A program made the translations under genes and the position numbers. The notes beneath the pieces are model-generated. The model did no database searches and was not told where the DNA came from. It saw only the letters and a list, made by a program, of their open reading frames with translations. Shown piece by piece: positions 24,399-34,537 of a stretch of 64,000 bases of DNA (positions are counted from its first letter, which is position 1; the number at the start of each line of letters is the position of its first letter). Source of the DNA: Absidia repens (lineage: Eukaryota > Mucoromycota > Mucoromycetes > Mucorales > Cunninghamellaceae); NCBI GenBank assembly GCA_002105175.1, contig MCGE01000029.1, positions 310,001 to 374,000 of the forward strand, given 5' to 3'.

Positions 24399-25039
24399 TC
24401 TGCTTTTTTTTTTTTTTTTTTTTTCTCACCCCTCCCCCTTTTTTGTAGTTTAGATTACATGTATAGATACAGATATATATATATAATATATATTTAGCTT
24501 GTAGCGTTTGTCCTTTTTTTTTTTTTTTTTGCCTTGTATTATATATACCTCTTCTTCCTTTATTATTGTAACAAACCACCTTTCTATCAATTTTATTTCA
24601 ATAAAAACCAGCTATTTATCATATACACAATCATATTTATTGTCTTCCTTGATTTATGAATACTTCCCCCGTCTTCTGACACAATGTTTCCCCTCCCTTT
24701 CCCATCATCGCTACACAAATCATAACCGATGGTCGGCACTATTAATAAACATTTCGGGAAAAAGAATCCCCCCGACATTTTCATGATTGCCGATCTTTTC
24801 CACTATTGTAAAAATTACCTTTTATTTATATATTTCAAATATATGAATACCCAGTGAAAAAAATAAAATAAAATCCAATACTATCACCACCATTATCACT
24901 GATTAGATCTTTTATCTATTGGAAAAAATTGTCTTTTTATTTTCAAAAACGTGAATACCCAATTAAAAATATATCTAATAGTACAACTAGAACTACCTAT
25001 ACAATTGACACTGATCTAATCTAGTCCATTCAGGCCAAA
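24399..25039. other. Convergent 3' region of orphan gene and NCA2
   Basis: Carries the 3' ends of both convergent genes. AATAAA at 24600-24605 serves the orphan gene. The remainder is AT-rich with T runs and no recognisable gene. Confidence 0.45.
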
Positions 25040-27323
25040 TCAATACAAGAATTTCCATGAGCGATACATTCGGCCAATGGTTTCCTTCTTTTGCATCTTG
25101 GATAGCCGCACCGTTTCCAAATCCCGGATATCTTCAATAAACAGTTCCCGGATCGAATTTCTTGTTGGTAAATATTGAGCATAATTGCGTAACAAAAGAA
25201 GTTCACAAAGTAGTACACCTTGTGATTCACAAGTAAGTTCGTTCCCATCGGGGTCCAATGTAAAAAGTCGGTCAATGCGTCTAAAAAGAAACGAACGGCA
25301 TATATATATATATATATGCTTTAATGATCAAGTCCATCTTCGCTATACGTACATATACTTCTTACCGCAAGGTATTCTTCAAAGGTCGGCCTATTTGTCG
25401 AATGCGATTCCCATCTCGTTTTTGATAAACGTTTTTTAGCCAAGAAACAAACGCCCAAGTAAGAAGCATGGAAGGTGCCACAGCTATCCAAATATTAAAA
25501 TTATTTCATTCAATCCTCATCACTGTGCCCCGTCCCCTGTCCTGCTCTTATCCTCCTTTTGGCTTTTACCTAAGAATGCAAAGTTCAACTCATTTGATTT
25601 GAGCAATTTGTCCAGTGCTTGCATGGCCATATCCATATCCACCTTGGTTTTTTGAACTTGGATCAGTAATGTTTGAATTAAATCACCTACAAAAAAAAAA
25701 GCATCAGAACTCTAGTTCCTCCTGACCATGGAGAATCATTTGAACCATGCATACCTTGGATGGCGTTCCGTAAGGGGTGCTGTAAACAGTTCAAACAAAG
25801 AGACAAAATGAGTTATCAATATAGTCATTCTCCGGTTTCGTTTTCAGGCGTCCCGATTTGATGATGATTTTTTTTTTTTTGTACCTTGATTTCATTCTCA
25901 TATGCAAGTAGAACTTGGGAAATGTCACCATCACGGACCTGCGTAAGAAGCTGGTTGGCTTGAGCATTTGAAAACTGATAGTGATCCTTAGCAAACTGTA
26001 TGACCATGCGTTCCAATGACTACCAGAAAAAAAAAAAAATAGTGAAAGGTCAGTTCCCAGGTTTCTCCTCCCCACCCCCCTCTTTTTTTTTTTTTTTTTT
26101 TTTTTAACAGCGTGCTACCTGTAAATCACTTTTAAGTCCTTCTTTGCTTGATAAACCAATACGCCTGTCCTGGAATCGAATGGTATCCAAAATGCCTTTT
26201 GTCGGTTCCCAAAGCCAATGCACCAAAAATTCACGGATCGTTGTCATGCCTTCATTTGCCCATGCCACAATGTCTTCTTTCCGTTCAAATACATAATCCA
26301 TCGTCATTTTTCCTGCAAACAGCGCCACCAGACCCGGTAACCAGTAGCGACTAAGTGATGAAGGTGGGCCGTAGTTTTGTTTCCATACTTGCAGATAATG
26401 TTGATAGGTCGGTTGTAAATCCACCAGTTGTTTCAAATCCTTTGCCACGTTGTATGGAGACGTCGATGTCATTGTGAATTCCCCACGAGACCGTTCAATA
26501 TCATCTATACACACAAAGAAGGGTCAGGCCGGTAAAGCATTAACATGCAACATCCATATCAAGAAGTTGAGGGAGAAAGGGGGTTTTCGTCCTTACCAAG
26601 TGTTGCTTGCCAATTCATGCGTTGTTGTAAATCATCCAATGAAGTGATGGATTGCATATGATTCCCATCACCACCGAGCAAACACGATGTGAGGGCTTTG
26701 ACACATTGAGTAGTTCCACATGCCACCTGATGGAGCGATACGGCTTGTTCTTCTTCAGTTGGGGCCCTTGATGTTGCTGTGGCGGCTGAAAGCAAACTAT
26801 CACCGTCACCTAATATACTGCCTCTGCGATTCGTGCGTTCCAACGACTCCTCCACAAAATGAGGTACTTGTTTGATCAATAAACCAAGTGTTGTCGCTTG
26901 GCGAGCCCGAAATAATCGTAAGGTGGTTCGTTTTTGTTGTATTTCATCCCGCACTAAAGCCAATGGTAAGGGTAAGTTGTAAAGTTTCCGAAACACATGA
27001 ACCAGCGATTTTCCAGGGTGGCGTAGATGGTGGCGATGGGTACGGGAATAGTCATAGAGGTAATGGTGGTGCTGTTGTTGTTGTTGTTGACCATCCGAGG
27101 GACGTTGCTGTTTGATGTTGCTGTCGCTGCCATTGTCGCGTAGAGCCATAGGGAATAAACATGAAAGGATATGATCGGAGGATGTTATCAGGTTCTTGAT
27201 TTTGAATGACGGTGATGATGATGAATCCGAAAATACTTGCCAGGTATTTGCTATCAAATGGTATAATCGCACAGGTGCACCTAATGATATCATTGTAGTA
27301 AAAGTAAAAAGTCAGTTCGTGAT

Positions 27324-27357
<34 letters not shown>

Positions 27358-27833
27358 TATGCTTTCACTCATGGGGGGGGGGTTAACGTACTTTGAATCC
27401 CATAGTAGACTTCGTGCCAGGTATTGCCGTATATGCTGTCCCAATAGGCCAACGATTCAGAGAGGGGTAAAGTTGACTGGAGGATGGAAGAGACATTGTG
27501 ACCATACACAGCAAGAGTGCATTTCGTGATGAAGAGCCATTCCAAGGTAGTATCATTGGCAGCATTGTTATCTTGTTTATTTTCAAGAGAAAGATACCAG
27601 GTGAGATAGTTGTCCATGTCGTCCATCCTTGGCATTCCTGCGAGCGACGCGTCCAAAGAGTGATTAGCTGCTAATAAAAACTGTGTCCTGTTGCCAGATT
27701 CCCAAGCTTGTCTAGGGGTGCAAGAAATATCCGGAAGGGTCGTCACCGTCATTGAGCTGCACAAGTGTGCACGTTGTAATTCCAATAAAGATGCATTCAA
27801 GCGTTGGATTTCCTCCGTAGCATATGTTGCCAT
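25040..27833 (-). CDS. NCA2: NCA2 family mitochondrial protein
   Basis: Homologue of yeast Nca2, a mitochondrial outer-membrane-associated protein needed for normal expression of the mitochondrial ATP6/ATP8 genes. About eight exons give roughly 735 residues. The diagnostic part is the middle exon, with [40 protein letters not shown] and a hydrophobic segment. Later come [17 protein letters not shown], the hydrophobic segment [17 protein letters not shown], and a C-terminal stretch containing [20 protein letters not shown]. The N-terminal half is less conserved and includes a Gln/His-rich loop. I chose the start at 27833 ([10 protein letters not shown]). An in-frame upstream ATG at about 27992 would add a Lys/Pro-rich extension crossing the promoter-like pyrimidine tract, and is less likely. 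Confidence 0.88.
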
Positions 27834-28479
27834 TAAACTAGTGAGAGAGAGAGAGGGGGGGGGGAGGAGTTGGAAGAAAGAAAGAGGTGGATTTTTTTTT
27901 TTGACAGGCGAGATTTTTTTTTTTTTGGTAGGGAGCCTATCGGCAATTGAAATCCAAACAAAAAGGGCCAAGGGTGGCAGTGCGATGGGCAAGACTTCAA
28001 ATTGACAAGTAAAATAAAATAAGTTGTACTGTAGTCACGTTCTTTTTGTCTTAACTTGTGTCATTTTATGAAATGTAAGTTGGCGTATTTACCTTTCCCT
28101 AATGATACACATATTATATCCAACATCTCATATCAGAGGTTTACCTTCTTGTCATTTTGATCCAACTTGACGACCTCCCCCCTTTTTTTCATTGGATTTT
28201 GGTTTTTTTTTTTTTTTTTACTCATAGCTTTGAACAAGAGAATGACATCTTATGATATTTTCAAGTATATATAACGTACGAAAGAAAATCTGGTATATGC
28301 CGATTGCGATTGAATAAGTGCTTTTTTCATAAAACTCCCCAATTCCCTTCAACCAGTACCTTTTTATGCTCCTATCACTGTTTATTTTTCAATGTGTTGA
28401 TTCCCTTCTTGTTTTCTTATACATCCAGTATGACCTTTCTTTCAAAATTCGCAACCCAATCTTACAAGTGCCAGCCACC
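27834..28479. promoter_or_regulatory. NCA2 upstream region
   Basis: Holds the NCA2 promoter on the minus strand, with a polypurine tract at 27840-27890 and A/T runs, followed by AT-rich sequence up to repeat copy B. No gene is seen. Confidence 0.4.
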
Positions 28480-29150
28480 TCAAAAAGCATTTTAAATTCC
28501 GCCCACGTGAATATTTATTTTCGCCCGTTTTTATGTTGTCGCTCTCTTTCTTTTTCGTTTTCTTTTTTCTTTTCTTTTTTTTCTTCACCATTCAACTTTT
28601 CTGAGGTTATTTATGACTTAGATTCGTGTCAGGATCAGTTTAGAAGGGGTTTCAGCTCAGGGATTACAAGATGCATGGGGAAACCCTTTCATCTTGGATC
28701 TAAGATCTGAGGCCCATCAGTTGGCTTTTGGAGCCTTCATTAGCTTAGTTTAGTACAATTTGTCTATAGTTTGTATCAACATCTTAATAAAATATGCCTT
28801 TTTGTTACATGCTTCAATGAAAAAATGACCCATAAGTTTCTGTCATGTCTTGTACAATAGATCCTTTTTTTTACTACCATCATACTCTTTGATTGGTATA
28901 GATCGTTGTTGTGCTTCAATAACAGGTTTTATTGCGTCTTGTCAGTATATTAGATATATTTTTGCGACTGCGCCTTTAGTTAGAGCTGACTGCTCTTCCT
29001 CTGAGCTCCCATTAGTTTCCCTGTTAGTCTCCCACTATTACCTCCATCAGATACGTTGGATCTGTTGTGGCAATGAGCCTCTCGTCTTTAATATAAATAC
29101 TTATCAGTATACTTCAATGAAGTATTCCTTTTTATTATATAACCATTTTA
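28480..29150 (+). repeat. Dispersed CACGTG-headed repeat, copy B
   Basis: CCGCCCACGTG head at 28499-28509, T/C-rich tract, core with TTACAAGATGCATGGGG near 28665, AATAAA at 28786-28791, then a long tail with the same motif order as copy F. The tail ends near 29150 in a degraded second signal (CAATGAAGTATTCC where copies A and D have CAATAAAATAT). It differs from copy D by small indels in the core that sum to three bases. Confidence 0.8.
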
Positions 29151-30192
29151 TGACCCATATGATAGTGTGAAATATCGTTAATGTTGATCTTTTGTGAGAA
29201 CCTTATCGAATACCCGGTTTCTGATTCACACTTTATCCGCTTTTGCTCATTCCCTAGGTATATTGTTGCTCTACCAATCAATATGAATGGGCCTAGGCCA
29301 TGCCACCAGTGTAACCATCTTTATAAAATACTATCTTATTCGCTTGACTGGACATACGGTATACATCATTTCATTGTTTTTTATTACATATGGCATAATA
29401 ATGATAATAAAAAACCCTCCCCTAAAAACCCAAACGAAATTACTGAAGCTCTAAGGAGATACACACCAAAGTGCAAAATGGTGCATGAAAGCCTCTAGTC
29501 ATGATATTGCTCATTAAAATATAAAACATAGTGAGAGTCTAATCCCATCCCATCAAAATTCACACTTCAACGACAACTCCTCAGGCACCTGATAGATCTA
29601 ATTTATTCATTTTTTATTCTTTGCAAATGTTGGAATGGGTAAAGCCCGTATAATCCTTTATTTTTGAATTTGGGAGTATTGTGCATGCTGATTGGCAGCT
29701 GACGCCATATCCCCTCTTCTTCATAGACTCAGTTCTGAGTGTCATATAGGTCATATATTTCTCATCCATGAACTAATCTCCGATATTCCACTCCAAATAA
29801 TCTAGTTCCATCATCCAACAACTTCAAAAAACAAAGGGGAGTCAACATGTTTCAAAAACTGATATATGGACTATAGCTATAGCATGCATATTCAAAGGCA
29901 AAGGCAAACGATTTTTATTAAATAATTTTATTTGGTATAAAAAAAAAAACAATGTTTATGCGATTGGGAAGGGTGATAATGATAATGATAATAATAAATA
30001 TATAATAACAAAGTGTGACTAAAACAAATAAAAAAGTAAAAAGAGCGTATATAATAAAAGTAAACTAGTGTGCCTGTAAAAATAAATAAAGAAAGAAAAA
30101 AGGAGTAACATACTATATAACAGGGGGGAAGGGGACGGGGTGGGGGGGGAATATACTATATAAACTAAACTTGTCCAGACAGACAAAGGCAA
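29151..30192. other. Gene-free stretch downstream of ZIP gene
   Basis: AT-rich non-coding DNA between repeat copy B and the stop of the minus-strand ZIP gene. It includes a frame (29181-29498) with a CHQC motif that I do not consider a gene, and G-rich runs near 30122-30150 just beyond the ZIP stop. Confidence 0.45.
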
Positions 30193-31422
30193 TCAATGGG
30201 AGTGACCAAGATTGAGGACGACTGGAAGGAACATGCCAAATAGAATACACAAAATATGAGACTGGTCCAATTTACCAGAATGAGCCGCGTGCGAGTGAGA
30301 TGACGAAGGTTGGAGTTCTTGTAAAGCATGCATTGCCACGTAAAGGAAAGTACCACCAGAGAACAAGAGCAAGACACCCGTCCAATATTCCAAAGACACA
30401 TCACCAGGAGAAGCAATAGAGAGCAGCACATATGTGGTCAGTGCACCGATAGGCGCTGCCATGGAAAACAGGAGCAAATGTTTGCGCACTTCGATCCTTG
30501 AAAAACCTTCCGCCAGTAACACTGTCGTCAGCGCAAATGCCGAAGGACCCTTGTGAAGCATAATGGCGAAAAAGACAACCATGGATAATTGAGGGTGATT
30601 TGCCGACGCTCCCAATGCTACTCCATCTGCCATGGCATGAACCAATAAACCTATGGTTGGTGTCAAGTTGTGTGCCTGCGTCGTTGTTGTTGGTCCTGAT
30701 CCAGGTGTGTTGTTGCTGCTACTGTTGTTGTTGTTGTTGTTGTTCCAGCGATGATGATGAGGGTCGAGCGGATCTTCCAATGTATAGTTGACATCGTCTT
30801 CATCGTCATCTTTGGGAGACCGTATCGTGGTGGTAAGTATATCGTCGAGTTCATGATCATGTTCCAGTCGAGATGGTTCCGTGGTATTCTTGCCGTTGTT
30901 GCTACTGCCGTGTACATGAAGTGAGCTGTATTGGTCAATCACAAACATAACGCCAAATCCAAAAATAAGAGCAAGACCAACAGATGTGTGTTTTGGGGTG
31001 GATGAGCTGTCGTGTTCGTGATGATCAGTTTCAGTGTCAGCCAAGATATCGTGATGATGCGGATCTTCGATGGTCATATGAGTTGATGGTGATGACGCTG
31101 ATGTCTCTGTCGCTTGCCAAGATACTGTAGGATACGTCGTTTGAAAAGCTGGTGAAGGCTCCAAGTTTCCCATTACTAAACCGCTGCCATGATTCGTAGA
31201 TGTCTTTGTTTCAAAAGATGCTGGACTACTATACAAAGTTTCTACGCCCTCGGGAATAATGACCACCAAGGAGGTACCAATAAGTAAGCCGACGCCGATC
31301 GCTGTTAGTTGTCGTAGTTTGCTTTCAGATAATTTGGTGGACAGGGGAATACATCCGAATACAAAGCTGCCGATGAGCATGGTGATGCTCAGCAAGGATA
31401 GCCATATAAAAGGGTTCAGCAT
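30193..31422 (-). CDS. ZIP family metal transporter (ZIP9/SLC39A9-like)
   Basis: Probable zinc (or related divalent metal) importer of the ZIP family, perhaps in secretory-pathway membranes like ZIP9. Intronless, 409 residues. The first membrane segments are SLLSITMLIGSFVFGCIP and the region with LTAIGVGLLIGTSLVVIIPEGVE. A long His/Asp-rich cytoplasmic loop follows (DPHHHD, HHEHDSS, and an Asn run coded by AAC/AAT). Then come the ZIP signature HAMADGVALGASA and LHKGPSAFALTTVLL, with the metal-site His, Asp and Lys-Gly-Pro positions. The C-terminus is FGMFLPVVLNLGHSH. The open frame extends upstream to about 31659, but MLNPFIWLSLLS aligns with ZIP9 N-termini, so 31422 is preferred. Confidence 0.92.
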   Translation of the reverse strand: MLNPFIWLSLLSITMLIGSFVFGCIPLSTKLSESKLRQLTAIGVGLLIGTSLVVIIPEGVETLYSSPASFETKTSTNHGSGLVMGNLEPSPAFQTTYPTVSWQATETSASSPSTHMTIEDPHHHDILADTETDHHEHDSSSTPKHTSVGLALIFGFGVMFVIDQYSSLHVHGSSNNGKNTTEPSRLEHDHELDDILTTTIRSPKDDDEDDVNYTLEDPLDPHHHRWNNNNNNNSSSNNTPGSGPTTTTQAHNLTPTIGLLVHAMADGVALGASANHPQLSMVVFFAIMLHKGPSAFALTTVLLAEGFSRIEVRKHLLLFSMAAPIGALTTYVLLSIASPGDVSLEYWTGVLLLFSGGTFLYVAMHALQELQPSSSHSHAAHSGKLDQSHILCILFGMFLPVVLNLGHSH

Positions 31423-31772
31423 AATCTCTCTTTCTAATTTGCGGATGTAAGTGAAGACGAAGAGACAAAAAATAAAAAATAAAAACTCGGCGTGAAAAAA
31501 TATATTAGGTGAGTAAAGGCGGAAATCAAATTTTATTAAATAGGGCAAAACACCCAACTTTATATATTTCACTTGCCTATACCATAAAACCACTACCAGG
31601 TGATTCCAATAGAATCTGCGCCTGAATTCCCTTTGCCCTCCCTTTTCACATACGCACAAAAAAAAAAGAGGAAAAGAAAAACGAAGATAGCAATGTATAT
31701 GATTTATTTATTTATTTTTTTGAAAAAAATAACTTATTATAATATAAACTACTGCAAAAATATATCACCGAA
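31423..31772. promoter_or_regulatory. ZIP gene upstream region
   Basis: Promoter and leader of the ZIP gene. The part from about 31423 to 31545 (ACTCGGCGTG, then AAATCAAATTTTATT) is duplicated at about 32205-32325. Confidence 0.5.
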
Positions 31773-32089
31773 TCACTTCTTTTCCTTCGGTCCCTTTGTG
31801 CGATGGTTCTAGTATAAAACAATATAAGACAAAATATTTTAGTCAACATATATTTGAGTTGTGAAGATAAGACTGAGTTACCTTGTCTCGTTGGTGCTGG
31901 CAAAGGATTTCCATGGACGCGTAAGAGCGACCACACCCTTGCCAATCGCAAACAAAGCGCGCCTTCTAGAAAAATAAATAATATATAAATACCAGCTATA
32001 AGTATTGGTTTTATCCTTACGTTTTCGTGGGCTTGCAGCTTCAGTGCCTGCCATGGTTTCATAATGATGTTGCGATCTTCCATGGTCAT
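31773..32089 (-). CDS. Mini-gene for a single C2H2 zinc finger
   Basis: Probable small gene on the minus strand in three exons: 32021-32089, 31882-31965 and 31773-31808. All are bounded by GT/AG and joined in frame to give 62 residues. The spliced product carries one perfect classical zinc finger split by the second intron: FVCDWQGCGRS, then Y-x5-L-x2-H, then H after QRDKN (spacing C-x4-C-x12-H-x5-H with the F, Y and L core residues). It ends in a basic tail. The N-terminal exon starts at an ATG corresponding to an internal Met of the ZIP gene (MTIED there, MTMED here) inside a decayed duplicate of the ZIP 5' end, so the gene looks chimeric. Alternatively it is the tail of a larger, decayed zinc-finger gene. 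Confidence 0.55.
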
Positions 32090-32330
32090 ATGAGTTGATG
32101 GTGATGGTGATATCTATATCGTAACTGCTGGTGAAGGTTTGGAACACATCCAATTACAAGGGTGTGGATTGCCATAGTGTTGCTCGACAAGAATAATAAT
32201 ATAGAAGGGTTCAATATAATCTATCTTATAATGAGTCAGTGATGAAGAAAAAAGAAAAAAAAGAGAAAGTACTCGGCATGAAAATAAAAATAAAAATAAA
32301 AAGCGGAATTCAAATTTATTAATCAGGGGG
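32060..32330 (-). pseudogene. Decayed, internally deleted copy of the ZIP gene 5' end
   Basis: On the minus strand the order of blocks matches the ZIP gene. The promoter block (AAATTTGAATTCCGC and TGCCGAGT, about 32280-32325) is followed by the first codons with the initiator ATG changed to ATA (about 32190-32210, ILNPS where ZIP has MLNPF). A later block matches the ZIP segment CCTTCACCAGC and AACTCATATGACCAT (about 32080-32140). Roughly 0.3 kb between these blocks of ZIP is missing. It cannot make a ZIP transporter. Its promoter may drive the C2H2 mini-gene. Confidence 0.7.
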
Positions 32331-32363
32331 ATTTTTTTTAAAGAAGTCTATACTATAACCATT

Positions 32364-33137
32364 TTATTTGGGATTGGTGGGTGGATAAATACCTTCGTCT
32401 TTAGAACCATCAGTGCGCATGTATGATTCACCATCGACGAACTTATATTCATAGTTAGAGTCAGCTTCAGGGGTGGTATGCGAATAGGTGACGTTGTTAG
32501 GCTTGACGGTTTTACCGGCGGTGTTGGTCACTGAAAAATTGCCATAATAACCTTCACGTAATTCCGATCGATCACTGCCGAAATTTTCCAAAAATCCATA
32601 AATGCCAGACAGCCAGTGAGGGACATTTTCAACACGCAAAGTAGCTACCAAGTTCCAGTCGTCCTTTTTAGCTGATTCAGAGCGCCACCATCCAGTATAA
32701 TCAGCAGAGTTAGCCTTTTCGTTCACTTTAGCAGCCACGCGGAAATAGACGGTTTCGCCAGCAGTCCAGTTATAAGTGAATTGACCGTGGAGTCCTTCAC
32801 CCTCCCCTCCAAATGGCTCAACCTTGACGTCTTTGCCTTTCTCGATTTCGGTCACCTTGCCTCCTTTGCCATCATCCCAAGCAGAAAAGAGAATAGTGCG
32901 TTGAACACCAGAGTTGTGTTGCATTCCCATATAGCCACCTTGCCAACCATTGGCCATCCAGTAAGTATTGGTAGGATCAGAACCTTCGGGCACCCGCATG
33001 GAGGATTCAATTTGAGAAATGTTACCAAAATTGGATGGGATAGTCCACCAGTTGTGTACAGAAGTTGCGGAAACTACATGTGTAGAAGCTAAAAAGCTTG
33101 CTGCCAAAGCCAAAGTAGATGATAATGAAAGATACAT
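32364..33137 (-). CDS. Secreted DUF3472-family protein
   Basis: Intronless, 257 residues. A clear signal peptide (MYLSLSSTLALAASFLASTHVVSA) is followed by SVHNWWTIPSNFGNISQ, then the pattern typical of DUF3472 proteins: GGYMGMQHNSGVQRTILFS, a segment with WDDGKGG, FGGEGEGLHGQFTYNW, TVYFRVAAKV, WNLVATLRVENVPHWLSGIY and GFLENF, then REGYYGNF. Several N-glycosylation sequons are present (NIS, NWT, NFS, NVT). The family is extracellular, with a beta-sandwich fold suggestive of carbohydrate binding. The biochemical role is not established. The start at 33137 is the only ATG giving the signal peptide. Confidence 0.85.
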   Translation of the reverse strand: MYLSLSSTLALAASFLASTHVVSATSVHNWWTIPSNFGNISQIESSMRVPEGSDPTNTYWMANGWQGGYMGMQHNSGVQRTILFSAWDDGKGGKVTEIEKGKDVKVEPFGGEGEGLHGQFTYNWTAGETVYFRVAAKVNEKANSADYTGWWRSESAKKDDWNLVATLRVENVPHWLSGIYGFLENFGSDRSELREGYYGNFSVTNTAGKTVKPNNVTYSHTTPEADSNYEYKFVDGESYMRTDGSKDEGIYPPTNPK

Positions 33138-34159
33138 GATAATAATAACAATGGAGTGAGTGTTTTGATAATGATACCCGAAAAAAAAAGATCACGCTCT
33201 ACTTTTATAGTTTTCAGCAAAATCGCAAAAATAAAAAAAATGTCAGTTTTATGTCGGACTTTATCCACCAATATCCCGTCGATCAACCGAAAGAGGAAAT
33301 TAAGAAATCGAGCTACGATACGGACATGAAGCATAAACAAGTTTTTTTTCCTGTACACCAATATTACCTAATTGTTGTTTAACGATCTTGTAGAATCATA
33401 CGCTTTTGTGCCATAAACACAGAATCCTATAATACTTATTCCACGGGAGGTACACTAAACTTTTAAAGTTAAATAAAATAATTATTTATCCTGGGTACAA
33501 AAATGTAATAACGAATTCATCAATTTGATTTTTAAAAGCCAAGCTGGGATGATTTTTCTTCCACAATGGCCTTGTTGTGTTACACCGAATAATTAAGAAA
33601 ATAAGCAACAACTATATTTCTGCAATATATGCAATCAATGAGATGAAATAGATGAAATATATATATATACCATCCCCATCCATTGGTTTTATCTTCAGCC
33701 GATATGGTTTTGGGAGTGATGTCAATTGATCAAACAAAAAAAGGTACGGTGCGACAGTCGCGGTGTTTGAACTATACCCTCATAATCAACATTGATGATG
33801 AACGTCCATTGTCCCCATCATTCGATATTGAGTTTCATGCACGAAGTCCCTAAAAATATACCCCAACTCTTTTTCTAATAATAATAAAGACAAAATAAAG
33901 CCAAGATAAAGAACAAAGGATGTAGGTTTATTTCAAATGACATGGTGATGGAAGATATAACAAGACTAAGAAGGTAATACTATATAATAATAAGTGTGAT
34001 AGATGTAATATTTATAAAGAATGATCATATATATAATATAAAAAGAGAGATGGGGTAGGATGAGTCGGAGAGAAAGATAAAGAAAGACTAATAAATGTAA
34101 TATAGACAAATAGATCAGTATCAAGGGGTTAATAAATAACTACAATAACTACTAAATCA
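33138..34159. other. Gap between tomosyn-like and DUF3472 genes
   Basis: About 1 kb: promoter of the DUF3472 gene on the minus strand near 33140-33350, then AT-rich sequence and the 3' flank of the tomosyn-like gene (33880-34159). No repeat copy, gene or RNA recognised. Confidence 0.45.
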
Positions 34160-34503
34160 CTAAAGCTGCCACCATTTCTTTTGTGCTTGTCGTTCATTGT
34201 AATCCTTCACTGCTTTCAAAAAGTCGCCAGAGGCATCGTTCATATCAGAGAATTTTTGACCAAGAAGATTGAGTCGTTGCCCACGCTCATCCATTTTGTC
34301 GCCAAGTTCCTTGAAAACACCGCTCTTTTTAATGCCAGTAGAAGATGCCGATTCCGATGTAGACGATGATGATGTTCCTTGACGTTGAATGTTTGGGTTT
34401 TGATGGTCCAATCCTGTGTTGATACGTCCCACTAAGAATAATAATAGCGTGTAAAAAAGAAAGTGTGAGAGACTTGGGGGCGGATTCCACGATAACGACT
34501 ATT

Positions 34504-34537
<34 letters not shown>

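Noticed and set aside
27834..27992. Upstream in-frame extension of NCA2
   Set aside because: It crosses a polypurine/pyrimidine promoter-like tract and is Lys/Pro-rich, unlike NCA2 N-termini.
29181..29498. 105-codon frame with a CHQC motif downstream of repeat copy B
   Set aside because: No complete zinc-binding pattern, no splice continuity and no homology I recognise. It probably occurs by chance in AT-rich DNA.
31423..31659. N-terminal extension of the ZIP frame
   Set aside because: It lies in the duplicated promoter block and does not match ZIP9-type N-termini, which begin close to MLNPF.
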